DNA from: Janibacter alkaliphilus
GTDB taxonomy: Bacteria; Actinomycetota; Actinomycetes; Actinomycetales; Dermatophilaceae
Direction: 5' to 3'
DNA length: 64,000 bases
Assembly: GCF_013408565.1 (NCBI RefSeq)
Contig: NZ_JACBZX010000001.1
Coordinates: 1,240,001 to 1,304,000, forward strand
The translations under genes were made by a program, and so were the position numbers. The notes under the pieces were generated by a model that saw nothing but the letters and a program-made list of their open reading frames with translations, was not told the DNA's origin and did no database searches. Shown piece after piece: positions 43,813 through 52,841 of the stretch (the first letter of the stretch is position 1; each line of letters opens with the position of its first letter).

Positions 43813-44838
43813 ATGCCCGCCGTGACCGTCGAGAACATCCTCACCCTGCCCCGCGTGGCGCAGCCGCGCGAGGGCGCGCAGTCCCGCCCGGTCCGCTCGG
43901 TGAGCACCGCGCCGAAGGGGTTCGAGGGCGAGGGCTTCCCCGTCCGCCGGGCCTTCGCCGGCACCGACCTGGCCGCGCTCGACCCCTTCATCCACATGGA
44001 CCAGATGGGTGAGGTCGAGTACGCCCCGATGGAGCCGCGCGGCACCAGCTGGCACCCGCACCGCGGCTTCGAGACCGTCACCTACATCATCGACGGCTCC
44101 TTCGACCACGAGGACACCCACGGTGGCGGCGGCACGATCACCAACGGCGACACCCAGTGGATGACCGCCGGGTCGGGGCTGCTGCACATCGAGGCGCCGC
44201 CGGAGCAGCTGGTGATGTCCGGCGGGCTCTTCCACGGGATCCAGCTGTGGGTCAACCTGCCCGGCGCGCAGAAGATGACCGACCCGCGCTACCAGGACAT
44301 CCGCTCCGGCGAGGTCGCGCTGCTCTCCAGCCACGACGGCGGCACCCTGCTGCGGGTCATCGCCGGCTCGCTCGACGGGCACGACGGCCCGGGGATCACG
44401 CACACCCCGATCTCGCTGGTGCACGCGACCGTCGCCCCCGGGGCCCGGCTCGACCTGCCGTGGCCGGCCGACTTCAACGCCCTCGTCTACGTGCTCTCCG
44501 GGCGCGGCGTCGTCGGGCCGGAGCGGCGCCCCTTCGGCGAGGGTCAGCTGGCCGTCTTCGGCGCCGGGGACTCGCTCGAGCTGGCCGCCGACGACCGGCA
44601 GGACGAGCGCAGCCCCAGCCTCGAGGTGCTCGTCCTCGGCGGGCGTCCGATCCGGGAGCCGGTGGCCGCCTACGGCCCCTTCGTCATGAACAGCCGTGAC
44701 GAGCTGGTCACCGCCTTCGAGGACTTCCAGGCCGGTCGGCTCGGGGTGATCCCGAAGAGCCCGCGGGTGCGCTCGGCGCAGGAGGTCGTCGACGCGGCGC
44801 TCGCCCCCGGCGGTGCGCCGGGGCACCACTCGCTCTGA
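43813..44838 (+). CDS. Pirin family protein
   Basis: A 341-residue bicupin of the pirin family. The metal ligands of the first cupin are in SWHPHRGFETVTYIIDGSF (His, His) and GSGLLHIEA (His, Glu). The Pirin_C domain covers roughly residues 200-310. Bacterial pirins are iron-binding quercetinase-like or regulatory proteins; here the role is not known. A perfect-looking terminator follows. Confidence 0.9.
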   Translation: MPAVTVENILTLPRVAQPREGAQSRPVRSVSTAPKGFEGEGFPVRRAFAGTDLAALDPFIHMDQMGEVEYAPMEPRGTSWHPHRGFETVTYIIDGSFDHEDTHGGGGTITNGDTQWMTAGSGLLHIEAPPEQLVMSGGLFHGIQLWVNLPGAQKMTDPRYQDIRSGEVALLSSHDGGTLLRVIAGSLDGHDGPGITHTPISLVHATVAPGARLDLPWPADFNALVYVLSGRGVVGPERRPFGEGQLAVFGAGDSLELAADDRQDERSPSLEVLVLGGRPIREPVAAYGPFVMNSRDELVTAFEDFQAGRLGVIPKSPRVRSAQEVVDAALAPGGAPGHHSL

Positions 44839-44869
44839 CCGAGCACGCACCGAGAGACCTGCACAGACC

Positions 44870-44930
44870 GGGCCGGGACGATCCGGCGGGCCCCCTGCAC
44901 CCGCCGGACCGTCCCGGCCCTTCTTCTTCT
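44870..44930. terminator. Strong terminator between convergent genes
   Basis: The arms 44870-44890 and 44900-44920 pair over 21 bases with one mismatch (left arm starts GGGCCGGGACG; right arm ends GTCCCGGCCC), with a nine-base loop, and TTCTTCTTCT follows on the plus strand. It lies 32 bases past the pirin stop. Confidence 0.9.
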
Positions 44931-44968
44931 CCTCAGTCGGCGGCCAGTTCTCCTCAGTCGGTGGCCAG
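44927..44968. repeat. Tandem duplication across the ABC permease stop codon
   Basis: A 21-base unit (TTCTCCTCAGTCGG followed by CGGCCAG or TGGCCAG) occurs twice in direct succession at 44927 and 44948. The permease stop (TCA on the plus strand, 44954-44956) lies in the second copy; the first copy repeats the codons for Ala-Asp-stop beyond the gene end. Confidence 0.9.
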
Positions 44969-47521
44969 CGCCGCGGCGGGGGAGACCCTCGCCGCCCGCA
45001 CCGCGGGCAGCACCGCCGCGACCAGCGCGGCGACGACGGCCGCGGCCGCGACGCCGCCGAGCAGACCCCACGGGATCTCCACGACCACCGGGGTGAGCTC
45101 ACCGACCAACGCGCCGACCCCGGCGACGCCGTAGACGATCCCGAGGGCGCTGCCGAGGGTGACCCCGACGAGCGCGAGCAGCACCGACTCGATGGCGACC
45201 ATCCGCCGCAGCTGCGCCCGGGTGGTGCCCAGCGCCCGCAGCAGCGCCGACTCCTGGGTGCGCTCGAGCACCGACAGGGACAGCGTGTTGGCGATGCCGA
45301 CCAGGGCGATGACCACTGAGACGGCGAGCAGGCTGAGCACCACGTAGAGCACCGCGTCGAGCACCTGGCTCATCTCGGCACGCTGGGCGGCGCTGCCGCC
45401 GACCTCCACGCCCGCGTCGGCGACGACCTCGTCGATCGCCTCGACGGTGCTGCCCGGGTCGCCCTCGGCGAGCCGGAGGAAGGCCGCTCGCGTGGCGACG
45501 TCTCCGCCGATCCGGTCGAGGTCGGCGCCGGTGACCACCCAGTCGTAGCCGAGCGCGTCGTCGACCACCGCGGTCAGTGTCACCGGACCCGAGCCGCCGC
45601 GCACGGTCACCCGGTCGCCGTCGGCGACCCCGAACCCCTCGGCGACGTCGCTGGTGACGTAGATCGTGCCGTCGGTCAGCCGGTCCAGCCGGTCGCCGTT
45701 GCGCAGCACCGACCGGGTCTCGTCCGAGACGCCGACGACCGCCTGCGCCTCGTGCGTCGTCCCGTCGACGCCAAGGCTGACCTCGCTGCCGGGCACCGTG
45801 GCGACCCCGGTGACGCCGTCGATCTCGCGGAGGTCGTCGACCAGGCCCGGCTCGAGCTCGCCGTCGGTCGCGGTCACCGCGGCGTCCACCGAGTAGCGGT
45901 CGTCGAGCTCGGCGGTGATGCTCGCCTCCGCCGAGCGGGCGCCGACCGCGGTCATCGTCACGAGGGTGACGCCGACGAGCAGCGCAGAGGCGGTGGCCGC
46001 GGCCCGTCGCGGGTTGGCGACGGCGTTGCCGACCGCCAGGCGGCCGGGGGCGCCGAGCACGGCGGCCGGGACCGCCCCGATGATCCGGGCGAGCGTGGGC
46101 ACGAGCAGGCTGCCGATGAGCAGCACCCCGAGGAAGGACGTCATCCCGCCGGCGAGCCCGGCCGCCAGAAAGGCCGTCTGCCAGCCGAGGACGAGCAGCC
46201 CGGCACCCCCGGCGAGCAGCGCCAGGCCGAGACCGATCCGGACCAGGCCCGCGGTGCTGCGGGCCGCGACCGTGCCGGCCGGGCGCAGCGCCTCCAGCGG
46301 CGCGACCCGGGAGGCGCGCAGCACCGGACGCAGCGCCGCGGCGAGCACGACGACCACCCCGACGACGAAGGGGACGAGTACCGCGGTGATCGAGGTGGTG
46401 AAGACCAGCTCGGGGAAGGTGGAGCTGCCGGAGGCGTTCGCCAGCGCGACGAGCCCGCCGCACAGGGCGATCCCGATCGCCGTGCCGATCGCGGAGAAGA
46501 CGACGCCGGTGGCCAGAGCCTCGACGACGGCCCCCTGGACGACCTGCGCGCGGGTCGAGCCGACCGCCCGCAGCAGCGCCGTCTCCCGGGTGCGCCGGGC
46601 GAGCAGGATGCCGAAGGTGTTGGCGATGACGATGGCGCTGACGAAGAGCGCCACCGCGGCGAAGGCGAGCAGCATCCCCGTGATGACGTCAGTGCCCCCG
46701 GCGAGGCGGGCGGTGACGGCGTCGGCGTGGTCGGTTCCGGTGTCGACGGTCACCGGGGACGACTCGTCGTCGCCGTTGACGTCGTCGGTGGCGCCCTCGG
46801 TTGTGCTGCCGGTGGCGCCGTCGTCACCGAGGCTCGCTCCGGCGACCCCGCCGGTGCGCTCGCGCAGCCGGTCGGTGAGCTCGTCGGCGGTCACCTCCTC
46901 GGTCCCGCGGACGACGATCTCGGAGTAGCCGTCCTCACCGGTCCACGCGCTCACCGCGTCATGGCTGCCGAAGACCGCGGGCGTGCCGCCGGCGTAGCGC
47001 GGGTCGGCGCCGGCGTCGACGATCCCGACGACGGTCACCTCCGAGCCCGGGCCCTCGTCGGCGCTGAGGCTGACCTCGTCGCCGACGGCGAGCTGGTCGG
47101 CCGAGGCGACGACCCGCGACAGGGCGATCTCGTCCGCGGCCCGCGGCAGCCGGCCGTCCTCGACCCGCGCGCTGCTCTGCTCGGTCGGGCTCGTCGCGGC
47201 GACGACGTAGGCGGGGCCGGTCGGCGTCGCCATGGTGCTGCCGGCACGGAGCTCGCCGACGGCCCGCTGGACCCCTTCGGTCTCCTGCACGGTGGTGAGC
47301 GTCGCGGCGGGCATGGGTTCCGTGTCGCCGGTCGCGACGACGGCGTCGTAGTCGGTGTAGTAGCCGGCGACCATGCTGCGGACCGAGCCGCCGAGGGTCT
47401 GGCCGAGGCTGAGGGAGGCGGCGGCGAAGGCGACGCCGAGGATGATGGCGATGCCCGGGGCGACGAGCCGCCGGGACTGGCTGCGCAGCGAGGCGATGGT
47501 GACCTGCCACATGACGCTCAC
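44954..47521 (-). CDS. FtsX/MacB-like ABC transporter permease
   Basis: An 855-residue membrane protein. One helix near residues 20-40 (APGIAIILGVAFAAASLSLG) precedes a large extracytoplasmic MacB-type domain to about 270; three helices, a middle hydrophobic segment and a second extracytoplasmic domain follow, and a final FtsX block of three helices ends with WGLLGGVAAAAVVAALVAAV. FtsX motifs NTFGILLARRTRETALLRAV and NTLSLSVLERTQESALLRAL occur twice, as in the duplicated actinobacterial permeases. With the ATPase it probably works on lipids, antimicrobial peptides or signals, controlled by the adjacent two-component system. Its GTG overlaps the ATPase stop. Confidence 0.9.
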   Translation of the reverse strand: MSVMWQVTIASLRSQSRRLVAPGIAIILGVAFAAASLSLGQTLGGSVRSMVAGYYTDYDAVVATGDTEPMPAATLTTVQETEGVQRAVGELRAGSTMATPTGPAYVVAATSPTEQSSARVEDGRLPRAADEIALSRVVASADQLAVGDEVSLSADEGPGSEVTVVGIVDAGADPRYAGGTPAVFGSHDAVSAWTGEDGYSEIVVRGTEEVTADELTDRLRERTGGVAGASLGDDGATGSTTEGATDDVNGDDESSPVTVDTGTDHADAVTARLAGGTDVITGMLLAFAAVALFVSAIVIANTFGILLARRTRETALLRAVGSTRAQVVQGAVVEALATGVVFSAIGTAIGIALCGGLVALANASGSSTFPELVFTTSITAVLVPFVVGVVVVLAAALRPVLRASRVAPLEALRPAGTVAARSTAGLVRIGLGLALLAGGAGLLVLGWQTAFLAAGLAGGMTSFLGVLLIGSLLVPTLARIIGAVPAAVLGAPGRLAVGNAVANPRRAAATASALLVGVTLVTMTAVGARSAEASITAELDDRYSVDAAVTATDGELEPGLVDDLREIDGVTGVATVPGSEVSLGVDGTTHEAQAVVGVSDETRSVLRNGDRLDRLTDGTIYVTSDVAEGFGVADGDRVTVRGGSGPVTLTAVVDDALGYDWVVTGADLDRIGGDVATRAAFLRLAEGDPGSTVEAIDEVVADAGVEVGGSAAQRAEMSQVLDAVLYVVLSLLAVSVVIALVGIANTLSLSVLERTQESALLRALGTTRAQLRRMVAIESVLLALVGVTLGSALGIVYGVAGVGALVGELTPVVVEIPWGLLGGVAAAAVVAALVAAVLPAVRAARVSPAAALATD

Positions 47522-48303
47522 GCCCCCAGCCGGCGCATCGCGTCGAGGACCGAGTCCTCGGACGGGGCGTCGATCTCGTCGGTGATCCGGCCGTCGGCGA
47601 GCAGCACGACCCGGTCGGCGTAGGAGGCCGCCCGCGGGTCGTGGGTGACCATGACGACGCTCTGGCCGAGCTCGCGCACCGAGGTCCGCAGGAAGTCGAG
47701 CAGCTCGGCCGAGGAGCGCGAGTCCAGCGCCCCGGTCGGCTCGTCGGCGAAGAGCACGTCCGGGCGGGTGACCAGGGCGCGGGCGGTGGCCACCCGCTGC
47801 TGCTGCCCGCCGGAGAGCTCGGCCGGCCGGTGGCTCAGCCGATCGCCGATGCCCAGGACGCCGACGACGTGGTCGAACCAGTCCCGGTCGGCGCGACGGC
47901 CGGCGAGGGTCAGCGGGAGCAGCACGTTCTGCTCGGCGGTGAGCATCGGCAGCAGGTTGAAGGACTGGAAGACGAAGCCGATGCGCTCGCGGCGCAGGAT
48001 CGTCAGCTGCTTCTCGGAGAGGGCGGTGGCGTCGGTGCCGCCGATGAGGATGCGCCCCTCGGTGGGCCGCTCCAGCCCGGCGAGGCAGTGCATGAGGGTC
48101 GACTTGCCGGACCCGGAGGGGCCCATGATCGCGGTGAAGCGACCGGCGGCGAAGCCGACGTCGACGTGGTCGAGGGCGGTGACCCCGGAGCCGTCGCGGC
48201 CGAAGACCTTGGTCAGGCCGTGCGCCTGGGCGGCGAGCTGAGGGCCCGCGGTGGGCTCGGGTGAGGTGGCGAGGGGCTGGTGGGTGGCGGGTGTCGTGGA
48301 CAT
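47518..48303 (-). CDS. MacB/LolD-type ABC ATPase
   Basis: A 261-residue ATPase. Walker A GPSGSGKST, the Q-loop in FVFQSFNLLPMLTAEQNV, signature [16 protein letters not shown], Walker B VLFADEPTGALDSRSS and H-loop VTHDPRAASYADRV are all present. This group couples to FtsX-type permeases in mechanotransmission rather than transport. An N-terminal Pro/Thr-rich lead of about 25 residues is not conserved. The response-regulator gene ends 68 bases upstream, so the four genes are likely one operon: kinase, regulator, ATPase, permease. Confidence 0.92.
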   Translation of the reverse strand: MSTTPATHQPLATSPEPTAGPQLAAQAHGLTKVFGRDGSGVTALDHVDVGFAAGRFTAIMGPSGSGKSTLMHCLAGLERPTEGRILIGGTDATALSEKQLTILRRERIGFVFQSFNLLPMLTAEQNVLLPLTLAGRRADRDWFDHVVGVLGIGDRLSHRPAELSGGQQQRVATARALVTRPDVLFADEPTGALDSRSSAELLDFLRTSVRELGQSVVMVTHDPRAASYADRVVLLADGRITDEIDAPSEDSVLDAMRRLGA

Positions 48304-48370
48304 GTCTCCACGCTCGCCCTCGGCAGGGGTGCGGCGCGTCGGGCCACGGGTGGCACCTGGTCGTGGCCGC

Positions 48371-49117
48371 CTACGACCCGGGTCGTACCTCGACCAGCCC
48401 GGTCTCGTACGCCAGCAGCACCATGTGCACCCGGTCGCGCAGCGCCAGCTTGTGCAGGATCCGCCCGATGTGGGTCTTCACCGTGGCCTCGGCGACGTAG
48501 AAGGAGGCGGCGATCTCGGTGTTGCTGCGGCCCTCGGCGACCTCGCGCAGCACCTCGATCTCGCGGGGGGTCAGCGCCGCCAGCCGCGGGTGGTCGGCGC
48601 CGCGCGGCCCCTCGTCGGGATCCGCCTCCTGCGTGCCGGCGAAGGTGGTGACCAGCCGCCGGGTGGCGCTCGGGGCGATGACCGCGTCGCCGCGGTGCAC
48701 GGCGCGGATCGCCGAGAGCAGGTCGGCCGGCCCGGCGTCCTTGAGCAGGAAGCCGGCGGCGCCGGCGCGCAGAGCCGCGTAGACGTACTCGTCGAGGTCG
48801 AAGGTGGTCAGCACGATGACCTGGGCCGGGTCGCCGCGCTCGGTGAGCGCCCGGGTGGCGGCGACCCCGTCGAACCGGGGCATCCGGATGTCCATGAGGA
48901 CGATGTCGGCGGGGGTCTGCGCGAGCAGGTCGAGCGCGGCCTGGCCGTCGCCGGCCTCGCCGACGACCGTCATGTCGGCCTGCGCGTCGAGCACCATGCG
49001 GAAGCCGGCCCGGACGAGCTCCTGGTCGTCGACGAGGACGAGCCGCACCGGGCCGCTGCGGTCCTCCGGCTCCGAGTGGTGCGTGTGGTCCGTGCTGTCG
49101 TCCAGCTGCTCGCTCAC
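48371..49117 (-). CDS. NarL/LuxR-family response regulator
   Basis: A 248-residue response regulator. The receiver begins at about residue 24 with LVLVDDQELVRAGFRMVL; the phosphorylated Asp76 lies in IVLMDIRMPRFDG, and Thr (LTTF) and Lys (LLKDAG) complete the site. The LuxR-type helix-turn-helix covers residues 182-240 (LTPREIEVLREVAEGRSNTE, VAEATVKTHIGRILHKL). The GTG start at 49117 overlaps the kinase stop (GTGA). It should regulate the ABC genes beside it. Confidence 0.92.
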   Translation of the reverse strand: MSEQLDDSTDHTHHSEPEDRSGPVRLVLVDDQELVRAGFRMVLDAQADMTVVGEAGDGQAALDLLAQTPADIVLMDIRMPRFDGVAATRALTERGDPAQVIVLTTFDLDEYVYAALRAGAAGFLLKDAGPADLLSAIRAVHRGDAVIAPSATRRLVTTFAGTQEADPDEGPRGADHPRLAALTPREIEVLREVAEGRSNTEIAASFYVAEATVKTHIGRILHKLALRDRVHMVLLAYETGLVEVRPGS

Positions 49118-50445
49118 CTCTGGCTCCCTTCGTCCTGACGCACGTCCTCGGTCACGTGCTCGGTCGTGTGCTCTGTCCCGTCGTCGGTCCCGTGCTCGCT
49201 CGCCTCGTCGGCCACGTCGTCGGTCCGCTGGGCGCGGCGCAGCGGCAGGTGCGCGCTGACCCGGCAGCCGCCACCGCCGCGAGGGCCCGCCTGCAGGGTC
49301 CCACCGACGGCGCCGGCCCGCTCGCGCATCCCGACCAGCCCGTGGCCGTCGCCGTCGTCGGGGGCCGCGCCGCCGCGCCCGTCGTCCTCGACCACCACCT
49401 GGAGCCCGTCGTCGAGCGCGACCCTGACCTGGGCGCGTGCTCCGGGGCCGGCGTGCTTGAGGACGTTGGTCAGCGACTCCTGGACCACCCGCAGCGCGGC
49501 CAGCCCGACGTCGCGGGGGACGCCGGTGAGGTCGGGCGGCGCCTGCAGGTCCACCGCCACTCCGGAGTCGCGCAGCCGGGCGACCACCTCGGGCAGGTCG
49601 GCCAGGGCATCGGTGGGCGCGTAGCCCTCCCCGCCGTCCTCGGCGCGCAGCACACCCACCAGGCGGCGGGTCTCGGCCAGGGCCTCCCGCGAGGTGTCGC
49701 CGATCGTGCGGAGCGCGCCGATCGCCTGCTCCCGCGCCCACCCGTCGGCGTGCTCGGCGGCGTAGGCGGCCCCGTCCGCCTGGACGACGACCACGGCGAG
49801 GCTGTGCGCGACGACGTCGTGCATCTCCCGAGCGATCCGGGTGCGCTCGTCCTGGGCGGCGATCCGGGCCTGCTGGTCCCGGTCGCGGCGCAGCGCGTCG
49901 TTCTGCTCCTGGAGGCGTGCCAGCACCTCGTGGCGTCGCCTGTTGAGGTCGCCCCAGAGCCAGGCGAGGCAGGGGATCGCCGAGACCATCACCGACGAGA
50001 TGACCAGGCCGGCCGTCGTCGGCATGTCGTTCGGCCAGGCGAGCATGCCCAGCGGTCCCGAGACGACCGCGATCGTCAGCCCGGCGCGGCGCCACGTCCT
50101 GCTGGAGGACCAGCGGGCGACCGCGTAGGCCGCCATCGGCGCGGTGACGTTGGCCGGCAGGTAGTCCTCGGTGACGACGAGCTGGGCGAGGTGGGCGCCG
50201 GTGACGAGCCCGAGCATGAGCGGCGGGTGGCTGCGTCGCAGCGCCAGGCTCAGCGTCATCACGCTGGAGAGGACGGCGATCCCGGCGATGTCGGTGGCGC
50301 TCGTGCCCTCGGGCGGGGCGACGACAGCGATGAGCGAGAAGCTGGCGAGCAGGAGCCAGAGCCCGACCGCCAGCGCGGCGTCGGTCAGCCGCGGGTGGCG
50401 GGCCGGCCACCGGCGCACCGGGGCGCGGTCGGCTCCCTTCGTCAT
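49114..50445 (-). CDS. Sensor histidine kinase (HisKA_3/DesK-like)
   Basis: A 443-residue membrane kinase. Four or five helices occupy residues 20-150. The dimerisation/phosphorylation helix has His209 in ERTRIAREMHDVVAHSLAVV; the ATPase domain has VVQESLTNVLKHAG (N box), VVVEDDGRGG (G1) and GHGLVGMRERAGAVGG (G2). This is the HisKA_3 class. The extra tail of about 35 residues is Glu/His/Asp/Thr-rich. No extracellular sensor domain is seen, so it probably senses through the membrane or through the ABC permease, as Bce/Lia-type kinases do. Confidence 0.92.
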   Translation of the reverse strand: MTKGADRAPVRRWPARHPRLTDAALAVGLWLLLASFSLIAVVAPPEGTSATDIAGIAVLSSVMTLSLALRRSHPPLMLGLVTGAHLAQLVVTEDYLPANVTAPMAAYAVARWSSSRTWRRAGLTIAVVSGPLGMLAWPNDMPTTAGLVISSVMVSAIPCLAWLWGDLNRRRHEVLARLQEQNDALRRDRDQQARIAAQDERTRIAREMHDVVAHSLAVVVVQADGAAYAAEHADGWAREQAIGALRTIGDTSREALAETRRLVGVLRAEDGGEGYAPTDALADLPEVVARLRDSGVAVDLQAPPDLTGVPRDVGLAALRVVQESLTNVLKHAGPGARAQVRVALDDGLQVVVEDDGRGGAAPDDGDGHGLVGMRERAGAVGGTLQAGPRGGGGCRVSAHLPLRRAQRTDDVADEASEHGTDDGTEHTTEHVTEDVRQDEGSQR

Positions 50446-50529
50446 GCCGCTGAGCCTAGGAGCCGTCGAGGGTGCAGGCGTCCCCCCAGGGTCGGACCTG
50501 CTGACCTGACCCGACGACCCCGATCCCTC

Positions 50530-50582
50530 GCAGCTGCCCGGGCAAATGTCGTGGGTGGCCCGCAACTGCCCGGGCAGTTTCC
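50530..50582. repeat. Palindromic repeat locus D (two units)
   Basis: Two units of the array A family, at 50530 (GCAGCTGCCCGGGCAAAT) and 50562 (GCAACTGCCCGGGCAGTTT), 32 bases apart. They lie between the histidine kinase start and the surface protein gene, near the promoters of both. Confidence 0.9.
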
Positions 50583-50659
50583 CGGAGCTTTCGTTGAATC
50601 GTCTACCGGGAGGTAGCACCGTGCCTGGCCACACCCATTTTCCTGGGGGAGAACTCATC

Positions 50660-52024
50660 ATGTCGCTGTACCGCCGCCTTTCCGCAGGCGTCGTAGCCGG
50701 CTCGCTCGCCGCGGTCGGACTCGTCGCCACATCGTCGGGGGCCCGCGCCTCCAACCCGTACACCGAGTCCGGCAACCGCACCACCACGTGCGACGTCGAC
50801 TGGTATGCCCAGAGCGAGCTGTCGCACGGGCTGAGCCAGGACTACGACGAGAGCGGCACCATCGAGAACGACGAGGTCTACTCCAACCAGGGGTACCGCT
50901 ACGAGGTCAGCTCGCAGACGACCGAGTACCCGGAGCTCATCGGCCCCGGCGACTTCCTGCTGCACCACTTCACCATCAACGACTCCGCCGTGGGCTTCCG
51001 GCTGCCGATCGCCACCGACCACACCATGCAGGACGTGACGGTGCGGATCGCCTCGACCACCGAGGAGCTCGAGCTCGGCGACACCGCGAGCGCCGACGGC
51101 ACCGCGCAGGACCCGGAGAGCGCCTACTTCATCGAGGCGACTCTCCAGGGGAGCTACCTCGAGGGCGGTGGCTGCGAGATCACGGCCCCGCCGCTGCTGG
51201 AGATGCCGGTGGCCGGTGACTGCGAGCAGGCGCTCGCGGGTCGGACGATCATGTCCCGGGAGACCGCCGACATCACCGTGCGGGACACGTAGGGCGAGGG
51301 CGGCGAGGTCAACGCCGACGGCTGGGGCAGCGGCGAGAACCGCACCTTCCGGCTGTACGCGGCGACCGACAACGACCTGACCGACGTGGAGATCGTCTAC
51401 ACCGCGGCGCAGGGCTTCACCTTCGAGCCGGGCAGCGCGGCCGAGGTCATCACGGCCCAGGGGCGGGGCATGGGTGCCCTCTACGGCAACGGCTACACCG
51501 AGGCGGCGGAGGACATCGGCACCCCGGTCATCAGCGACGACGGCTCGACCGTCACCCTCACGGTCGGCTCGATGCCGGCCGGCTCGGCGATCGCCTTCAA
51601 CGCCACCCCGGTGATGGACGACTCCGGCCAGGCGCTGGTCATCGACGAGACGATGGTCGGAACCTACGTCGAGTGCCCGGAGGAGCCGACGGACCCGACG
51701 GACCCGACGGATCCCACGGACCCGACGGACCCGACGGATCCCACCGACCCGACGGACGGGACCGATGACCCGACCGACGGGACGGACGAGACGACCAGCG
51801 ACCCGAGCAGCACCGGCTCGACCGGTGACGCCACGGATGACGGCTCGGCTCCGGGCGACCCGGCCCAGCCGGGCGACCCGCAGACCCCGGGCGTGGTCCA
51901 GACCGACGGCACCGGCCCGCCGGTCGGCACCCCGGTGGCGCTGGCCGTGCTCGGCGGCACCGGTGCGCTGCTCGCCGCGGCGGGCGTGCTCATCACCCGA
52001 CGTCGGGCCGACGCCCGGCACTGA
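50660..52024 (+). pseudogene. Secreted surface protein with in-frame amber codon
   Basis: The frame from the ATG at 50660 (ribosome-binding site GGGGGAG) encodes a signal peptide ending ARA near residue 31, then a Thr/Ser-rich, beta-rich secreted domain. At 51290-51292 codon 211 is TAG. Reading past it the same frame stays open for another 243 codons with equally coherent sequence (GEGGEVNADGWGSGENRTFR ... ECPEEPTDPTDPTDPTDP), so one nonsense change (e.g. CAG or TAC to TAG) has split one gene. The C-terminal half carries TDP repeats (51685-51755), a last helix and the basic tail RRRADARH. No sortase LPxTG motif is seen. Function unknown; the gene may be decaying, or the stop may be a sequence error. 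Confidence 0.75.
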
Positions 52025-52033
52025 CCCGTAGGC

Positions 52034-52077
52034 ACGAAGGGCGCCCCGTCACCGGCTGGTGACGGGGCGCCCTTCGT
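52034..52077. terminator. Long terminator hairpin after the surface protein
   Basis: ACGAAGGGCGCCCCGTCACC (52034-52053) pairs perfectly with 52058-52077 over 20 bases around the loop GGCT, ten bases after the stop. Few hairpins in the window are this long. Confidence 0.9.
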
Positions 52078-52201
52078 CGTCTCTCGTGGCGTGCAGCACC
52101 AGGGCGCCCACGCCCCCGCGCGACACCCGGACGGATCAGGGCGCCCCGGCGGCTGCAGAGAACCTCTCGTTCACCCGACAAGCCTTCCCCCGCAAGCGAC
52201 G

Positions 52202-52224
52202 CTTTATCGGGTTACCCGATAAAG
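52202..52224. other. Perfect 23-base palindrome between convergent genes
   Basis: CTTTATCGGGT and ACCCGATAAAG flank a single T. It lies 178 bases after the surface protein stop and 38 bases before the end of the convergent ATPase gene, so no gene starts beside it. Its AT-rich ends differ from the surrounding DNA. Confidence 0.85.
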
Positions 52225-52262
52225 GGGTGGCGGGTGGGACGACAGGGGAGGGGCGAAGGGGG

Positions 52263-52745
52263 TCAGGTGGTGACGCGGCGGCGGGAGGGGCCGCCGAGGG
52301 CGGCCCAGACGTTGACCTGCTTCTCGTCCTGGGTGACGCCCCACTCGTGGGCCAGGCTGCGCACGATCCGCAGGCCGCGCCCGGAGGTGGCCCAGACCGC
52401 CCGCGCGGCCGGGGCCGGGACGGTGTCCCCGCCGGCGTCGCTGACCTCGACCTCGACGTTGTCGTTGCGCGCCTTCCAGTGGATGCGCACGGTGTGGTCG
52501 GGCAGCGGGCGGGCGTGCCGCAGCGAGTTCGTCACGAGCTCGGTGACGACCAGCTCGGCCTCGCCGACCACCTGCTCGCTGACCCCGCGGGCGGCCAGGT
52601 CGCTGGCCACCGCCTCGCGCACCAGCGGCACGCTGTCCGCCTGCCAGGGTGCGCGGATGGTGCGGGCGTGACCACGCCCCACCTCGCCGCCGAAGGCGTC
52701 GCGCGCGGGCGGGCCGCCGGCCGGGTCGTTGCCGTTCGCAGGCAC
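52263..52745 (-). CDS. RsbW/SpoIIAB-like serine-protein kinase ATPase
   Basis: A 160-residue GHKL ATPase. The N box is GEAELVVTELVTNSLRHAR, the G1 box is VEVSDAGGDTV, and G2 is SGRGLRIVRSLAHEWGV. Such small ATPases are anti-sigma factors or phosphorylate anti-sigma-antagonists; the N-terminal 35 residues are Gly/Pro-rich and unique. The sigma factor and antagonist are not in the window. It may take part in the stress response. Confidence 0.88.
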   Translation of the reverse strand: MPANGNDPAGGPPARDAFGGEVGRGHARTIRAPWQADSVPLVREAVASDLAARGVSEQVVGEAELVVTELVTNSLRHARPLPDHTVRIHWKARNDNVEVEVSDAGGDTVPAPAARAVWATSGRGLRIVRSLAHEWGVTQDEKQVNVWAALGGPSRRRVTT

Positions 52746-52841
52746 TGCAGGACCTCCTCGTCGCTGGTCGTGGGCCAGGCTCCCGACCCTATCCGCCGGT
52801 CGCTGGCTCGGCGCGCCGCGGGCGTCGCCTACGCTGCGGCC

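Noticed and set aside
50660..52024. UAG recoding (pyrrolysine or programmed readthrough) in the surface protein
   Set aside because: No stem-loop or pyl-type signal is seen after the stop, the stop is not conserved evidence-wise, and a simple nonsense change explains it.
51880..52024. LPxTG sortase anchor in the surface protein
   Set aside because: The end has a Pro/Gly-rich segment, a helix and RRRADARH, but no LPxTG or close variant before the helix.
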